Shown: positions 13,932 to 25,070, counted from the first letter of the stretch. The stretch: 64,000 nt of DNA from Isoetes taiwanensis (GCA_021234155.1 JAJEKV010000028.1:3372567-3436566); one strand, 5' to 3'. Notes: generated from the letters alone by a model not told the origin. Numbers and translations are program-made.

Positions 13932-14393
13932 TGTCGGCTTCCTCCCTTAATTGTGTTTCCCTTTTCTCGCTCCCTTGCGGTCTTCTTTCTCCTTTTAATT
14001 TTAATTTTCTTGACCTTGCCCATACTGGCTATGACAATCCTCTTCCCTTCTTCCATGGTTATCTCTATTACCATGGTTCTCTGCAAAGGTTTTTTTCCCT
14101 TTAATTCTCGTGGACTTGATCCCTTTTCTTTGAGGCCTTTATTCTCGCCACGCCATCTCTATTTACCACCATAGGTATTTTTCTTCTATGGGGCTCTTCT
14201 CCGAATTAACCCTGTTGCCATATACATTTCCTTCCCATGTTTTTCTCATGGGTATTCTTTCATGTAGCACAACTTGCACTACTTTTTCCTCTTTCCACAT
14301 TTGTTTAACTTTCTTCGCTAAGCTAGCATAATTCCCCGAGCTATATTCTTATCAATCGCTTTTGCCTTTTTGCCTCGATTTGATATCTCTTTG
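13932..14393 (-). repeat. LTR 1 of the composite element
   Basis: Matches the segments at 17353-17828, 20769-21235 and 24188-24650. It starts TGTCGG at the outer edge, while the internal LTR copies start TCTCG. It includes the inverted pair CCATGGT/ACCATGG separated by about 10 bases (near 14055). By the minus-strand Gag it would be the 3' LTR. Its right edge is blurred (tatctctttg replaces the gacgaca of the other copies). Confidence 0.82.
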
Positions 14394-14428
14394 TTATTGG
14401 GGAGGAAAAATGTTCCTCGGCCCCGAGG

Positions 14429-15695
14429 AACTCAAGGTTTTTGAAACAATACCCATCCCATATCTTGAGGCATAATGGTGGCCTTGTTTCTAAATTCCTC
14501 ATTTTCACTTTTTGGGCACGCATCCCCCTTGAGCATCGAGTCCTCTTTTATCGCATTCAATATGTTTTCTAACTTGTCTTCTATGGACGATAAATGTTGG
14601 CTCCAAAATGCCTTCACAACCCTTTGATATTCTTGAAGCATTTCCATAATCCATCTTTGCAAAACTTCCTTCTTGCTTTGCTTTCCATCTTCTATTTGAC
14701 TGGTGTTCTCCTCTTGACCTTCCATCTCTTTTAAGTTGTTGCACACAATAATGCGTTGTCCTTCTTCCATCTGATAGACTGATTCTTCTTTCACTTGCTC
14801 CCTTTGCATGTCTAACCATTCTTTTTCTTGGTTTTCCAAATTTATGTGCATCCTTTTCGTATAGTAGTCTTCATCATCTTTTTCCTTCTCAATCTGTTCA
14901 TGTAGGCGTATTGATTTGTTCTCTTTTTCAATCACATCCATTTTGCATATGTGCTCCTCTCCTTGGCAATCAACCTTGTTGCTAATGTTAGCTTGATGTG
15001 GCTTTTCAACTAGATTCTGGTCAATTTGTTGGTTCTCCATTAATGCCGGATCAAGCACATGTTGAATAAAATCCAAATGTTGAAAGTCTATTGTCTTTTT
15101 CTTCTTCGACAATCTCAAGCCCCAAGTCTCCAATAGAAATTTCCTCAAGCACTTCTCGGGAGGCGCATGTGTAGCTTTATGGTAACGACAAGTCAATAAG
15201 TCATCCTCTTCATCCAATACTTCTACTTCTTGCCTTGTAAGAAAATGAGTTGCCACTCCACGCAAAAAATCGTATTGTCTCCTCATTGTCCAAATTTGTA
15301 ATAGTCTCCTTTTGAATCATCTCGCCTTCTTGGGTATTGCGGGTCCCACAATGTGATCGGCCATTACCGGACTCCACAGGGACAATATTTTGCAATATGG
15401 CCGTCACCGTGACATCTCCAACATTGCACATATTTGTTTGATCGCATAATGCTCATCGCTTGTTGCATCTTGAGCACTTTTGCGTATAACTCTCCCGAAA
15501 GTCGTCTTCCTTGAACTTATTTATGACCACTTCGGTGTGGGAACTTCCATGAATATTGTTGACCTCGAGGACAATGCAAGAATGCTGCAGTCAGCCCGCG
15601 GTTGCTACTTGCTGCCACAAATTTGATGAAAGATGGACCCGATCCACAATCAAGCCTCGTTGCATAAGAGCAAAGTAATCAATTTGTCCATTCAT
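14429..15695 (-). pseudogene. Gag-like zinc-knuckle protein, copy A (frame-broken)
   Basis: This is the copy of the Gag-like ORF in the leftmost internal region. The start codon at 15693-15695 corresponds to the MNGQIDYF start of copy C. The longest open piece is 284 codons (14432-15286) and holds the charged C-terminal tail with repeated Glu, Lys and Gln. The zinc-knuckle part lies upstream in shifted frames. It ends just before LTR 1. Compared with copy C, its differences are short indels at CG and CHG positions, so it may be intact in reality and broken only in this consensus. Confidence 0.7.
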
Positions 15696-16365
15696 AATTC
15701 CCTTCTCTCAAACTTGTCAATGGCTCTAATGTCTCTTTTGCACTTTGTTCATGGTGCAATTTAATTTAATTTATTCTCTTTCCTTGCTCGACCGCCGAGA
15801 ACAATTCTTTTTTCTGCTCTTCCTTGGATTTCGCTTCTCGCCGCGTACATATTACATCGATGGAGGGAGTTGGCTCGTTTTCTTTTTACCGGCTTTATCC
15901 TCGTTCATCTAATGTTGTGTCGCTTTCTTGGACAGTCTCCTTTCACGAGCACCACGCATTGAAATTCCTACCAAGCACCACTTTTTATGTCGAGCCTCGC
16001 CGCAACCCGGAGGAAAGGTAGGTCACGGAAGAAGACTCACCAAACTAGAACAAAGATCAAACTTTATTGCTCATCGCTAGTTGGAAAAGCCCAACCGTGG
16101 CTCATATTTATAGTCCAAACTACCCCTTCCCACATCACTCCATACGCCAACACCTCTTGAATTTCAGATGCCACCTAGGCGGATCGCCCACATGGGCGCT
16201 TTTGCATCCTCTTTGCATCATTCACCCCCCGCCATCATCATCAATTCTTGCCATTTGGTCACGCCACGTCAGCAAATATGCCATCTTGGTCTCTCATATG
16301 CCACGTCATCACGCAAAAAAAAAGCGCAATTTTGTGGTTCTTCAATTGTTTGACAAAAGCCTTGG

Positions 16366-16430
16366 AATGGAATTGAACCCTGCACCTATCCATTAGTAGG
16401 CATAGGTCTTGCCAACTCGCCTACCCATGA
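16366..16430 (-). other. tRNA-like A/B-box segment in internal region A
   Basis: Read on the minus strand, GTAGGCGAGTTGGCA resembles a tRNA D-arm and Pol III A box. About 35-45 bases on, GGGTTCAATTCC resembles the T-arm and B box (consensus GGTTCRANTCC). The same segment occurs at 19796-19862 and 23203-23268. A complete cloverleaf acceptor stem is not evident, so this is a tRNA relic or SINE-like head rather than a called tRNA gene. Confidence 0.45.
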
Positions 16431-16561
16431 TATTTTGAGATAATTAAGCTTTTTTCTTCTTTAACAGTTTTATTTTGTTTTTTTTTCTTAATTTTTATTC
16501 TCTCTCCTTCTCTGTTCTTCACGGCGGTCAGAGATGCGTCGGCTTTTGTTTGTAGAATCAA

Positions 16562-17290
16562 ATCTTATGGAGATGGCTTCGATACTCCAATTCCGGCCTG
16601 CTCCAAATCCGTTTGCACTAATTGTTGCTGCCGAATCTTCAATCTTTGACGGATTTAAACCCTATTTCGGCCTGCTTTTGAAGACAAATTCTGTAGGGGC
16701 TGATTCAAGCCATATCCGGCCATGTCTTCTGCAAATCTTTCTGATATCAGGGTCTTTTAACCCTGATCTGATCCCGGTTCCTTAGAACAATTCTTCCCTT
16801 TTCTTCTGACCAAATCGGCTTTGATATACTGCTTTTGATCTGTGACAACGGGTTTATAGACATCTCAAGCGAAGTGCTTTCTGTATTTCCAGTAAGCTGA
16901 GGCGAATCCTTAGAATAGAACGACCTCCTCAATCCGAAAGGGCCATGGCTTTTCGCGCACACAGTCCGGCCAGGGGTTCCGTCCGTTCACAATCCTGGTC
17001 CAAAATATTCCCCCTTTGTCACAAATTGCTCATGTTAACAATTGTTTTCTTTCTTTTTTTTTTCCAATGGTTCCCGTCCAGTCTATTTTTCCCTTTTTTG
17101 TTAGCTTTGCTAACAATTCCCTTTATTTTTCTCCTTCAATGGTTTATGACCCTTGCTTTGGCCCACATTACTTGCTCCTTTTCTCGCCCAACCATAGTTA
17201 TTCCTTTAAATCTTGGCGCATTCTTGATCCTGTTCTCTCCATCCTGATCTTATTGCTTTGCCCTTGCTAGGATCTTCACTCCATAATAAT
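16562..17290. repeat. Highly conserved 0.7-kb internal segment, copy A
   Basis: This segment is almost identical to 19976-20705 and 23397-24120, apart from T-run lengths and a few single bases. The rest of each 3.4-kb block varies more. It contains many CG and CHG sites without the indel noise seen elsewhere. No conserved long ORF explains the constraint. It lies between LTR 2 and the Gag ORF, so on the minus strand it would be the 5' untranslated leader. Confidence 0.75.
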
Positions 17291-17352
17291 TTATTGCACC
17301 CAATTTTATTTGGTTTCATTCAATCTCTCACAAGTATTTTTCTTTCTTAAAG

Positions 17353-17828
17353 TCTCGTAACTTGATCCCTTAATTGTGTTTCCCCTTTCTCTCGCCAAGC
17401 TCCCTTGCGGTCTTCTTTCTCCTTTTCGGTTTTAATTTTCTTCCCCGACCTTGCCCATACGGCTATGACAATCCTCTTCCCTTCTTCCATGGTTATCTCT
17501 ATTACCATGGTTCTTGCAAAGGTTTTTTTCCCTTTAATTCTCGTGACTTGATCCCTTTTTCTTTGAGGCCTTTATTACCGCACGTCATCTCTATTTACCA
17601 CCATAGGTATTTTTTTTTTCTATGGGGCTCTTCTCACGACAACCCTGTTGCCATATCATTCCTTCCCATGTTTTTCTCCATGGGTATTCTTTCATGTAGC
17701 ACATCTCTTTTACTTTTCCTCTTTCCACATTTGCTTAACTTTCTTCGCTAAGCTAGCATAATTCCCCCTCGAACTATATTCTTATCAATGCTTTTTGCGA
17801 TTTTTGCCTCGATTTGTTTGCGACGACA
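17353..17828 (-). repeat. LTR 2 of the composite element
   Basis: An internal LTR copy shared between the first and second blocks. It starts tctcgtaacttg and ends cgacgaca immediately before ttattggggagg, which opens each internal region. No target duplication flanks it, so it is not an independent insertion. Confidence 0.82.
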
Positions 17829-17878
17829 TTATTGGGGAGGAAAATGTTCCTCGTCCCCGGAACTCAAGGTTTTGAAAC

Positions 17879-19111
17879 TTACCACGGATCCCATATCTTC
17901 GAGCATAATGGTGGCCTTGTTTCTAAATTCCTCATTTTCACTTTTGGGCACGCATCCCCTTGAGCATCTGAGTCCTCTTTTATCGCATTCAATATGTTTT
18001 CTAACTTGTCTTCTATGGACAGATAAATGTTGGCTCCAAATCGCCTTCCTCCTTGATATTCTTGATGCTTCCATAATCCATCTTTGCAAAAAACTTCCTT
18101 CTTGCTTTGCTTTCCATCTTCTATTTGACTGGTGTTCTCCTCTTGACCTTCCATCTCTTTTAAGTTGTTGCACACAATACTGGCATCTTCTTCCATCTGA
18201 TAGACTGATTCTTCTTTCACTTGCTCCCTTTGCATGTCTAACCATTCTTTTCTTGGTTTTCCAAATTTATGTGCATCCTTTTCGTATAGTAGTCTTCGTC
18301 ATCTTTTTTCCTTCTCAATCTGCTCATGTAGGCGTATTGATTTGTTCTCTTTTCAATCACATCCATTTTGCATATGTGCTCCTCTCCTTGGCAATCAACC
18401 TTGTTGCTAATGTTAGCTTGATGTGGCTTTTCAACTAGATTCTGTCAATTTGTTGGTTCTCCATTAATCTTTGGATCAAGCACATGTTGAATGGGCCAAA
18501 ATGTTGAAAGTCTATTGTCTTTTCTTCTTCGACAATCTCAAGCCCCAAGTCTCCAATAGAAATTTCCTCAAGCACTTCGAGGACGCATGTGTAGCTTTAT
18601 GGTAACGACAAGTCAATAAGTCATCCTCTTCATCCAATACTTCTACTTCTTGCCTTGTAAGAAAAATGAGTTCTTGACACTCCACGCAAAAATCGTATTG
18701 TCTCCTCATTGTCCAAATTTGTAATAGTCTCCTTTTGAATCATCTCGTCTTCTTGGGTATTGCGGGGTCCCACAATGTGATCGGTGATACGGACTCCACA
18801 GGGACAATATTTTTGCAATATATTCTTGGTGACATCTCCAACATTGCACATATTTGTTTGGCGCATAATGCTCATCGTTTGTTGCATCTTGAGCACTTTT
18901 GCGTGATAACTCTCTAGTATACGTCTTCCTTGAACTTATTTATGACCACTTGGTGTGGGAACTTCCATGAATATTGTTGACCTCGAGGACAATGCATTAA
19001 TCTTTGCCGATTCGGTGGGTTGCTACTAGCTTTGCAGAACTTGATGAAGATGGACTGATCCACAATCAAGCCTCGTTGCATAAGAGCAAAGTAATCAATT
19101 TGTCCATTCAT
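17879..19111 (-). pseudogene. Gag-like zinc-knuckle protein, copy B (frame-broken)
   Basis: The second copy of the same Gag-like ORF, with its start codon at 19109-19111. It is split into several short frames (for example 118, 138, 65 and 88 codons). The charged tail and the part with NTQED are recognisable. The residue equivalent to the second Cys of the downstream CxxC pair in copy C is Arg here. It abuts LTR 2 at its 3' end. Confidence 0.7.
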
Positions 19112-19795
19112 AATTCCCTTCTCTCGAAACTTGTCAATGGCTCTAATGTCTCTTTTGCACTTTGTTCATGGTGCAATTTAATTTAATTTATTCTCTTTCC
19201 TTGTCGGCCTTTGCGCCTCGAGAACAATTCTTTTGTGCTCTTCCTTGGATTTCGTTCCTCGCACGTACATACATCGATGGAGGGAGTTGGCCCGGTTTTC
19301 TTTTTACCGTGGCTTGGCTCCTCGTTCCTATCTAATGTTGTCGGCTTTCTTGGACAGATCTCCTTTCACGAGCACCACGATTGAAATTCAGGCCGATTGC
19401 ACCACTTTTTATGTCGAGCCTCGCTTTCACCCGAGGAAAAGGTAAGCGTAAGAAGAAGACTCACCAAGAAAAACTAGAACAAAAGATCAAACTTTATTGC
19501 TCATCGCTAGTTGGAAAAGCCCCAACCGTGGCTCATATTTATAGTCCAAACTACCCCTTAAGCCACATCACTATGCGTCAAGTACACCTCTTGAATTTAA
19601 AAGATGCCACCTAGGCGGATCGCCCACATGGCGCTACTGCATCACTACTGCATCATTCACCCCGCCACGTCATCAATTCTTGCCACTTTGGTCGCCACGT
19701 CGGCAAATATGCCATCTTGGTCTCTCATATGCCACGTCATCACGCAAAAAAAGCGCAATTTTGTGGTTCTTCAATTGTTTGGCACAAAAGCCTTG

Positions 19796-19862
19796 GAATG
19801 GAATTGAACCCTGCACCTTTCCATTAGTAGGCATAGGTCTTGCCAACTCGCCTACCCATGAT
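19796..19862 (-). other. tRNA-like A/B-box segment in internal region B
   Basis: The second copy of the tRNA-like segment described at 16366-16430. The same A-box-like and B-box-like strings appear on the minus strand, between LTR 3 and the Gag ORF. Confidence 0.45.
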
Positions 19863-19975
19863 ATTTTTGAGATAATTAAGCTTCTTTCTTCTTTAACAGT
19901 TTTATTTTGTTTTTTCCTTAATTTTTATTCTCTCTCTTTCTCTGTTCTTCACGGCGGTTTTTGTTTGTAGAATCA

Positions 19976-20705
19976 AATCTTATGGAGATGGCTTCGATAC
20001 TCCAATTCCGGCCTGCTCCAAATCCGTTTGCACTAATTGTTGCTGCCGAATCTTCAATCTTTGACGGATTTAGACCCTATTTCGGCCTGCTCTTTTGAAG
20101 ACAAATTCTGTAGGGCTGATTCAAGCCATATCCGGCCATGTCTTCTGCAAATCTTTCTGATATCAGGGTCTTTTAACCCTGATCTGATCCCGGTTCCTTA
20201 GAACAATTCTTCCCTTTTCTTCTGACCAAATCGGCTTTGATATACTGCTTTTGATCTGTGACAACGGGTTTATAGACATCTCAAGCGAAGTGCTTTCTGT
20301 ATTTCCAGTAAGCTGAGGCGAATCCTTAGAATAGAACGACCTCCTCAATCCGAAAGGGCCATGGCTTTTCGCGCACACAGTCCGGCCAGGGGTTCCGTCC
20401 GTTCACAATCCTGGTCCAAAATATTCCCCCTTTGTCACAAATTGCTCATGTTAACAACTGTTTTTTTTTTTTTTTTTCCAATGGTTCCCGTCCAGTCTAT
20501 TTTTTTTTTCCCTTTTGTTAGCTTTGCTAACAATTCCTTTATTTTTCTCCTTCAATGGTTTATGACCCTTGCTTTGGCCCACATTACTTGCTCCTTTTCT
20601 CGCCCAACCATAGTTATTCCTTTAAATCTTGGCGCATTCTTGATCCTGTTCTCTCCATCCTGATCTTATTGCTTTGCCCTTGCTAGGATCTTCACTCCAT
20701 AATAA
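19976..20705. repeat. Highly conserved 0.7-kb internal segment, copy B
   Basis: Near-identical to 16562-17290 and 23397-24120. Just upstream (near 19950) this block lacks about 17 bases, including agatgcgtcgg, that are present in copies A and C. Confidence 0.75.
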
Positions 20706-20768
20706 TTTATTGCACCCAATTTTATTTGGTTTCATTCAATCTCTCACAAGTATTTTTCTTTCTTAAAG

Positions 20769-21235
20769 TCTCGTAACTTGATCCCTTAATTGTGTTTCCC
20801 CTTTCTCAGTGCTCCCTTGCGGTCTTCTTTCTCCTTTTCGGTTTTAATTTTCTTCTGACCTTGCCCATACGGCTATGACAATCCTCTTCCCTTCTTCCAT
20901 GGTTATCTCTATTACCATGGTTCTTGCAAAGGTTTTTTCCCTTTAATTCTCGTGACTTGATCCCTTTTTCTTTGAGGCCTTTATTCTGCCACGTCATCTC
21001 TATTTACCACCATAGGTATTTTTCTTCTATGGGGCTCTTCTCACGACAACCCTGTTGCCATATCATTCCTTCCCATGTTTTTCTCATGGGTATTCTTTCA
21101 TGTAGCACATCTCTTGCACTACTTTTCCTCTTTCCACATTTGCTTAACTTTCTTCGCTAAGCTAGCATAATTCCCCGAGCTATATTCTTATCAATCTGCT
21201 TTTTGCAGATTTTTGCCTCGATTTGACAGACGACA
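20769..21235 (-). repeat. LTR 3 of the composite element
   Basis: The third LTR copy, starting tctcgtaacttg and ending gacgaca. It joins the second and third blocks and has no flanking target duplication. Confidence 0.82.
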
Positions 21236-21284
21236 TTATTGGGGAGGAAAATGTTCCTCGTCCCGAGGAACTCAAGGTTTTTGA

Positions 21285-22523
21285 AACTTACCCTGGATCC
21301 CATATCTTCGAGCATAATGGTGGCCTTGTTTCTAAATTCCTCATTTTCACTTTTGGGCACGCATCCCCTTGAGCATCTGAGTCCTCTTTTATCGCATTCA
21401 ATATGTTTTCTAACTTGTCTTCTATGGACAGATAAATGTTGGCTCCAAATGCGCCTTCTCGCTCCTTGATATTCTTCAGTACTTCCATAATCCATCTTTG
21501 CAAAACTTCCTTCTTGCTTTGCTTTCCATCTTCTATTTGACTGGTGTTCTCCTCTTGACCTTCCATCTCTTTTAAGTTGTTGCACACAATACTGGCAGCT
21601 TCTTCCATCTGATAGACTGATTCTTCTTTCACTTGCTCCCTTTGCATGTCTAACCATTCTTTTTCTTGGTTTTCCAAATTTATGTGCATCCTTTTCGTAT
21701 AGTAGTCTTCGTCATCTTTTTCCTTCTCAATCTGTTCATGTAGGCGTATTGATTTGTTCTCTTTTTCAATCACATCCATTTTGCATATGTGCTCCTCTCC
21801 TTGGCAATCAACCTTGTTGCTAATGTTAGCTTGATGTGGCTTTTCAACTAGATTCTGGTCAATTTGTTGGTTCTCCATTAATGCTGGATCAAGCACATGT
21901 TGAATGGGCGCCAAATGTTGAAAGTCTATTGTCTTTTCTTCTTCGACAATCTCAAGCCCCAAGTCTCCAATAGAAATTTCCTCAAGCACTTCTGAGGACG
22001 CATGTGTAGCTTTATGGTAACGACAAGTCAATAAGTCATCCTCTTCATCCAATACTTCTACTTCTTGCCTTGTAAGAAAAATGAGTTGCTGACACTCCAC
22101 GCAAAATCGTATTGTCTCCTCATTGTCCAAATTTGTAATAGTCTCCTTTTGAATCATCTCGTCTTCTTGGGTATTGCAGGTCCCACAATGTGATCGGTAC
22201 ACGGACTCCACAGGACAATATTTTGCAATATGGCCGTACTGGTGACATCTCCAACATTGCACATATTTGTTTGACTGCATAATGCTCATCGTTTGTTGCA
22301 TCTTGAGCACTTTTGCAGATAACTCTCTGAGTACGTCTTCCTTGAACTTATTTATGACCACTTCTGGTGTGGGAACTTCCATGAATATTGTTGACCTCTG
22401 AGGACAATGCAGTAATGCTGCAGTTCCGTGGGTTGCTACTGCTGCTGCAACTTGATGAAGATGGACCTGATCCACAATCAAGCCTCGTTGCATAAGAGCA
22501 AAGTAATCAATTTGTCCATTCAT
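21285..22523 (-). CDS. Gag-like zinc-knuckle protein, copy C (intact ORF)
   Basis: This 411-codon ORF is the only unbroken copy of the element's single protein. A retroviral-type zinc knuckle is visible as CWRCHQYGHIAKYC (C90, C93, H98, C103; CX2CX4HX4C), which in Gag proteins binds the element RNA. Further Cys/His pairs follow: C113/C116, C141/C144, and C167 with H170/H174. These could form a second metal site; that is inference. From about residue 190 the protein is very rich in Glu, Lys, Gln and Asp and may form coiled coil. The region before the knuckle is only about 90 residues, too short for a normal plant capsid domain. No pol follows, and the ORF ends just before LTR 3. It could be a derived Gag or another nucleic-acid-binding protein. 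Confidence 0.75.
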
Positions 22524-22978
22524 AATTCCCTTCTCTCGAAACTTGTCAATGGCTCTAATGTCTCTTTTGCACTTTGTTCATGGTGCAATTTAATTTAATT
22601 TATTCTCTTTCCTTGTCGGCACTGCCTGAGAACAATTCTTTTGTGCTCTTCCTTGGATTTCGTTCCTCGCACGTACATACATCGATGGAGGGAGTTGGCC
22701 CGGTTTTCTTTTTACCGTGGCTTGGCTCCTCGTTCCTATCTAATGTTGTCGGCTTTCTTGGACAGATCTCCTTTCACGAGCACCACGATTGAAATTCCCG
22801 GCCAGTGCACCACTTTTATGTCGAGCCTCGCTCGCAACCCGAGGAAAAGGTAGCGCTGTGAAGAAGACTCACCAAGAAAACTAGAACAAAAGATCAAACT
22901 TTATTGCTCATCGCTAGTTGGAAAAGCCCCAACCGTGGCTCATATTTATAGTCCAAACTACCCCTTCGCCACATCAGC

Positions 22979-23143
22979 GCCACGTCAGCACACCTCTTGA
23001 ATTTCGTATGCCACCTAGGCGGATCGCCCACATGGCGCTACTGCATCACTACTGCATCATTCACCCCGCCACGTCATCAATTCTTGCCACTGGTCACGCC
23101 ACGTCAGCAAATATGCCATCTTGGTCTCTCATATGCCACGTCA
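22979..23143. promoter_or_regulatory. Cluster of four GCCACGTCA motifs
   Basis: Exact GCCACGTCA occurs at 22979-22987, 23068-23076, 23098-23106 and 23135-23143, with a near match (gccacatca) just before. The core CACGTCA is an ACGT element of the kind bound by plant bZIP factors. A TATA-like catatttatag lies at about 22940. The other two blocks keep some of these motifs (near 16260 and 16300; 19665, 19690 and 19730). A promoter role is inference. Confidence 0.45.
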
Positions 23144-23202
23144 TCACGCAAAAAAAAAAAGCGCAATTTTGTGGTTCTTCAATTGTTTGACAAAAGCCTT
23201 GG

Positions 23203-23268
23203 AATGGAATTGAACCCTGCACCTATCCATTAGTAGGCATAGGTCTTGCCAACTCGCCTACCCATGAT
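23203..23268 (-). other. tRNA-like A/B-box segment in internal region C
   Basis: The third copy of the tRNA-like segment described at 16366-16430, with the same A- and B-box-like strings on the minus strand. Confidence 0.45.
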
Positions 23269-23396
23269 ATTTTGAGATAATTAAGCTTTTTTCTTCTTTA
23301 ACAGTTTTATTTTGTTTTTTCCTTAATTTTTATTCTCTCTCCTTCTCTGTTCTTCACGGCGGTCAGAGATGCGTCGGCTTTTGTTTGTAGAATCAA

Positions 23397-24120
23397 ATCT
23401 TATGGAGATGGCTTCGATACTCCAATTCCGGCCTGCTCCAAATCCGTTTGCACTAATTGTTGCTGCCGAATCTTCAATCTTTGACGGATTTAAACCCTAT
23501 TTCGGCCTGCTTTTGAAGACAAATTCTGTAGGGCTGATTCAAGCCATATCCGGCCATGTCTTCTGCAAATCTTTCTGATATCAGGGTCTTTTAACCCTGA
23601 TCTGATCCCGGTTCCTTAGAACAATTCTTCCCTTTTCTTCTGACCAAATCGGCTTTGATATACTGCTTTTGATCTGTGACAACGGGTTTATAGACATCTC
23701 AAGCGAAGTGCTTTCTGTATTTCCAGTAAGCTGAGGCGAATCCTTAGAATAGAACGACCTCCTCAATCCGAAAGGGCCATGGCTTTTCGCGCACACAGTC
23801 CGGCCAGGGGTTCCGTCCGTTCACAATCCTGGTCCAAAATATTCCCCCTTTGTCACAAATTGCTCATGTTAACAATTGTTTTCTTTCTTTTTTTTTTTTC
23901 CAATGGTTCCCGTCCAGTCTATTTTTTCCCTTTTGTTAGCTTTGCTAACAATTCCTTTTATTTTTCTCCTTCAATGGTTTATGACCCTTGCTTTGGCCCA
24001 CATTACTTGCTCCTTTTCTCGCCCAACCATAGTTATTCCTTTAAATCTTGGCGCATTCTTGATCCTGTTCTCTCCATCCTGATCTTATTGCTTTGCCCTT
24101 GCTAGGATCTTCACTCCATA
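23397..24120. repeat. Highly conserved 0.7-kb internal segment, copy C
   Basis: Near-identical to 16562-17290 and 19976-20705, with differences mainly in T-run lengths around 23885-23930. Confidence 0.75.
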
Positions 24121-24187
24121 ATAATTTATTGCACCCAATTTTATTTAGTTTCATTCAATCTCTCACAAGTATTTTTCTTTCTTAAAG

Positions 24188-24650
24188 TCTCGTAACTTGA
24201 TCCCTTAATTGTGTTTCCCTTTCTCGATGCTCCTTGCGGTCTTCTTTCTCCTTTTCGGTTTTAATTTTCTTCTGACCTTGCCCATACGGCTATGACAATC
24301 CTCTTCCCTTCTTCCATGGTTATCTCTATTACCATGGTTCTTGCAAAGGTTTTTTCCCTTTAATTCTCGTGACTTGATCCCTTTTTCTTTGAGGCCTTTA
24401 TTCTGCCACGTCATCTCTATTTACCACCATAGGTATTTTTCTTCTATGGGGCTCTTCTCACGACAACCCTGTTGCCATATCATTCCTTCCCATGTTTTTC
24501 TCATGGGTATTCTTTCATGTAGCACATCTCTTGCACTACTTTTCCTCTTTCCACATTTGCTTAACTTTCTTCGCTAAGCTAGCATAATTCCCCGAGCTAT
24601 ATTCTTATCAATGCGCTTTTTGCGGATTTTGCCTCGATTTGATTTCGACA
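24188..24650 (-). repeat. LTR 4 of the composite element
   Basis: The right outer LTR, ending gatttcgaca directly before the second atcaa target copy (24651-24655). By Gag orientation this is the 5' LTR. A TATA-like GAATATAGC read on the minus strand lies near 24597-24606. Confidence 0.83.
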
Positions 24651-25060
24651 ATCAAGATCCAAGAACATCATATATATCACGGACAAAATACATTGATGAG
24701 CATCGTTTAACCACCCAACCGGGTCCGCGAGTTATGGCAATGCAACTAGCTCGAAGAAGCAAAAATCTGGCTACTCGGCGTGAGACCATTGGGCAAAGAC
24801 AATATCACGGCTTATTGGCCCTCCAGTTAGTCTAGCTACTCCACGTAGGCACACATCACAAAAGCAAGTGCAGGATCCGTGAAGTCGCTATGGCAAGAAT
24901 TTGTGACCCCACGTCACCTTTTTCTAATATCCCTCATAGGGATGAATTAGGATATGTGCCACCCCAATTAGGAAACTAGACTCAGAGCGGTTCCAACGAG
25001 GTAAAGTTACGCAATCCGGCCTCACGGTTCTTGAGATATGTCCAACCTGAAGTTTCGGTT

Positions 25061-25070
25061 CTATTTATAG
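25061..25070 (+). promoter_or_regulatory. TATA-like motif conserved in the tandem unit
   Basis: The string ctatttatag sits in the invariant context ggttctatttatagacctc. It recurs in every unit that spans this phase (near 5125, 7040, 8970, 10910 and 27006). No transcript or ORF downstream is evident, so promoter function is only suggested. Confidence 0.3.

Larger units (their letters stand above)
13932..24650 (-). mobile_element. Composite pol-less LTR retroelement (TR-GAG type), four LTRs and three internal regions
   Basis: The outer ends read TGTCGG at 13932 and CGACA at 24650, forming the TG...CA inverted ends typical of LTRs. The flanks carry the 5-bp duplication atcaa (13927-13931 and 24651-24655). 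Inside, a block of about 3.42 kb repeats three times: an LTR of about 465 bp, then an internal region whose only coding content is a Gag-like zinc-knuckle ORF on the minus strand next to the left LTR. No protease, RT, RNase H or integrase is seen, so any movement would need proteins from another element. No convincing primer-binding site or polypurine tract was found on either strand, so orientation rests on the Gag ORF. The single outer target duplication means the block acts as one insertion that was later amplified, or that was multimeric at entry. Confidence 0.85.

Noticed and set aside
16366-16430. A functional tRNA gene
   Set aside because: Only the A- and B-box-like parts are convincing. 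A paired acceptor stem and a clear anticodon arm were not found.
17043-17290. Hydrophobic plus-strand ORFs that look like membrane proteins
   Set aside because: They arise from T- and C-rich sequence in the retroelement leader, and overlapping frames look equally hydrophobic.
17788-18438. A 216-codon plus-strand ORF
   Set aside because: It is antisense to the Gag-like copy B. The homologous stretch in the other two bodies is not open on this strand, and the minus-strand frame carries the zinc knuckle.
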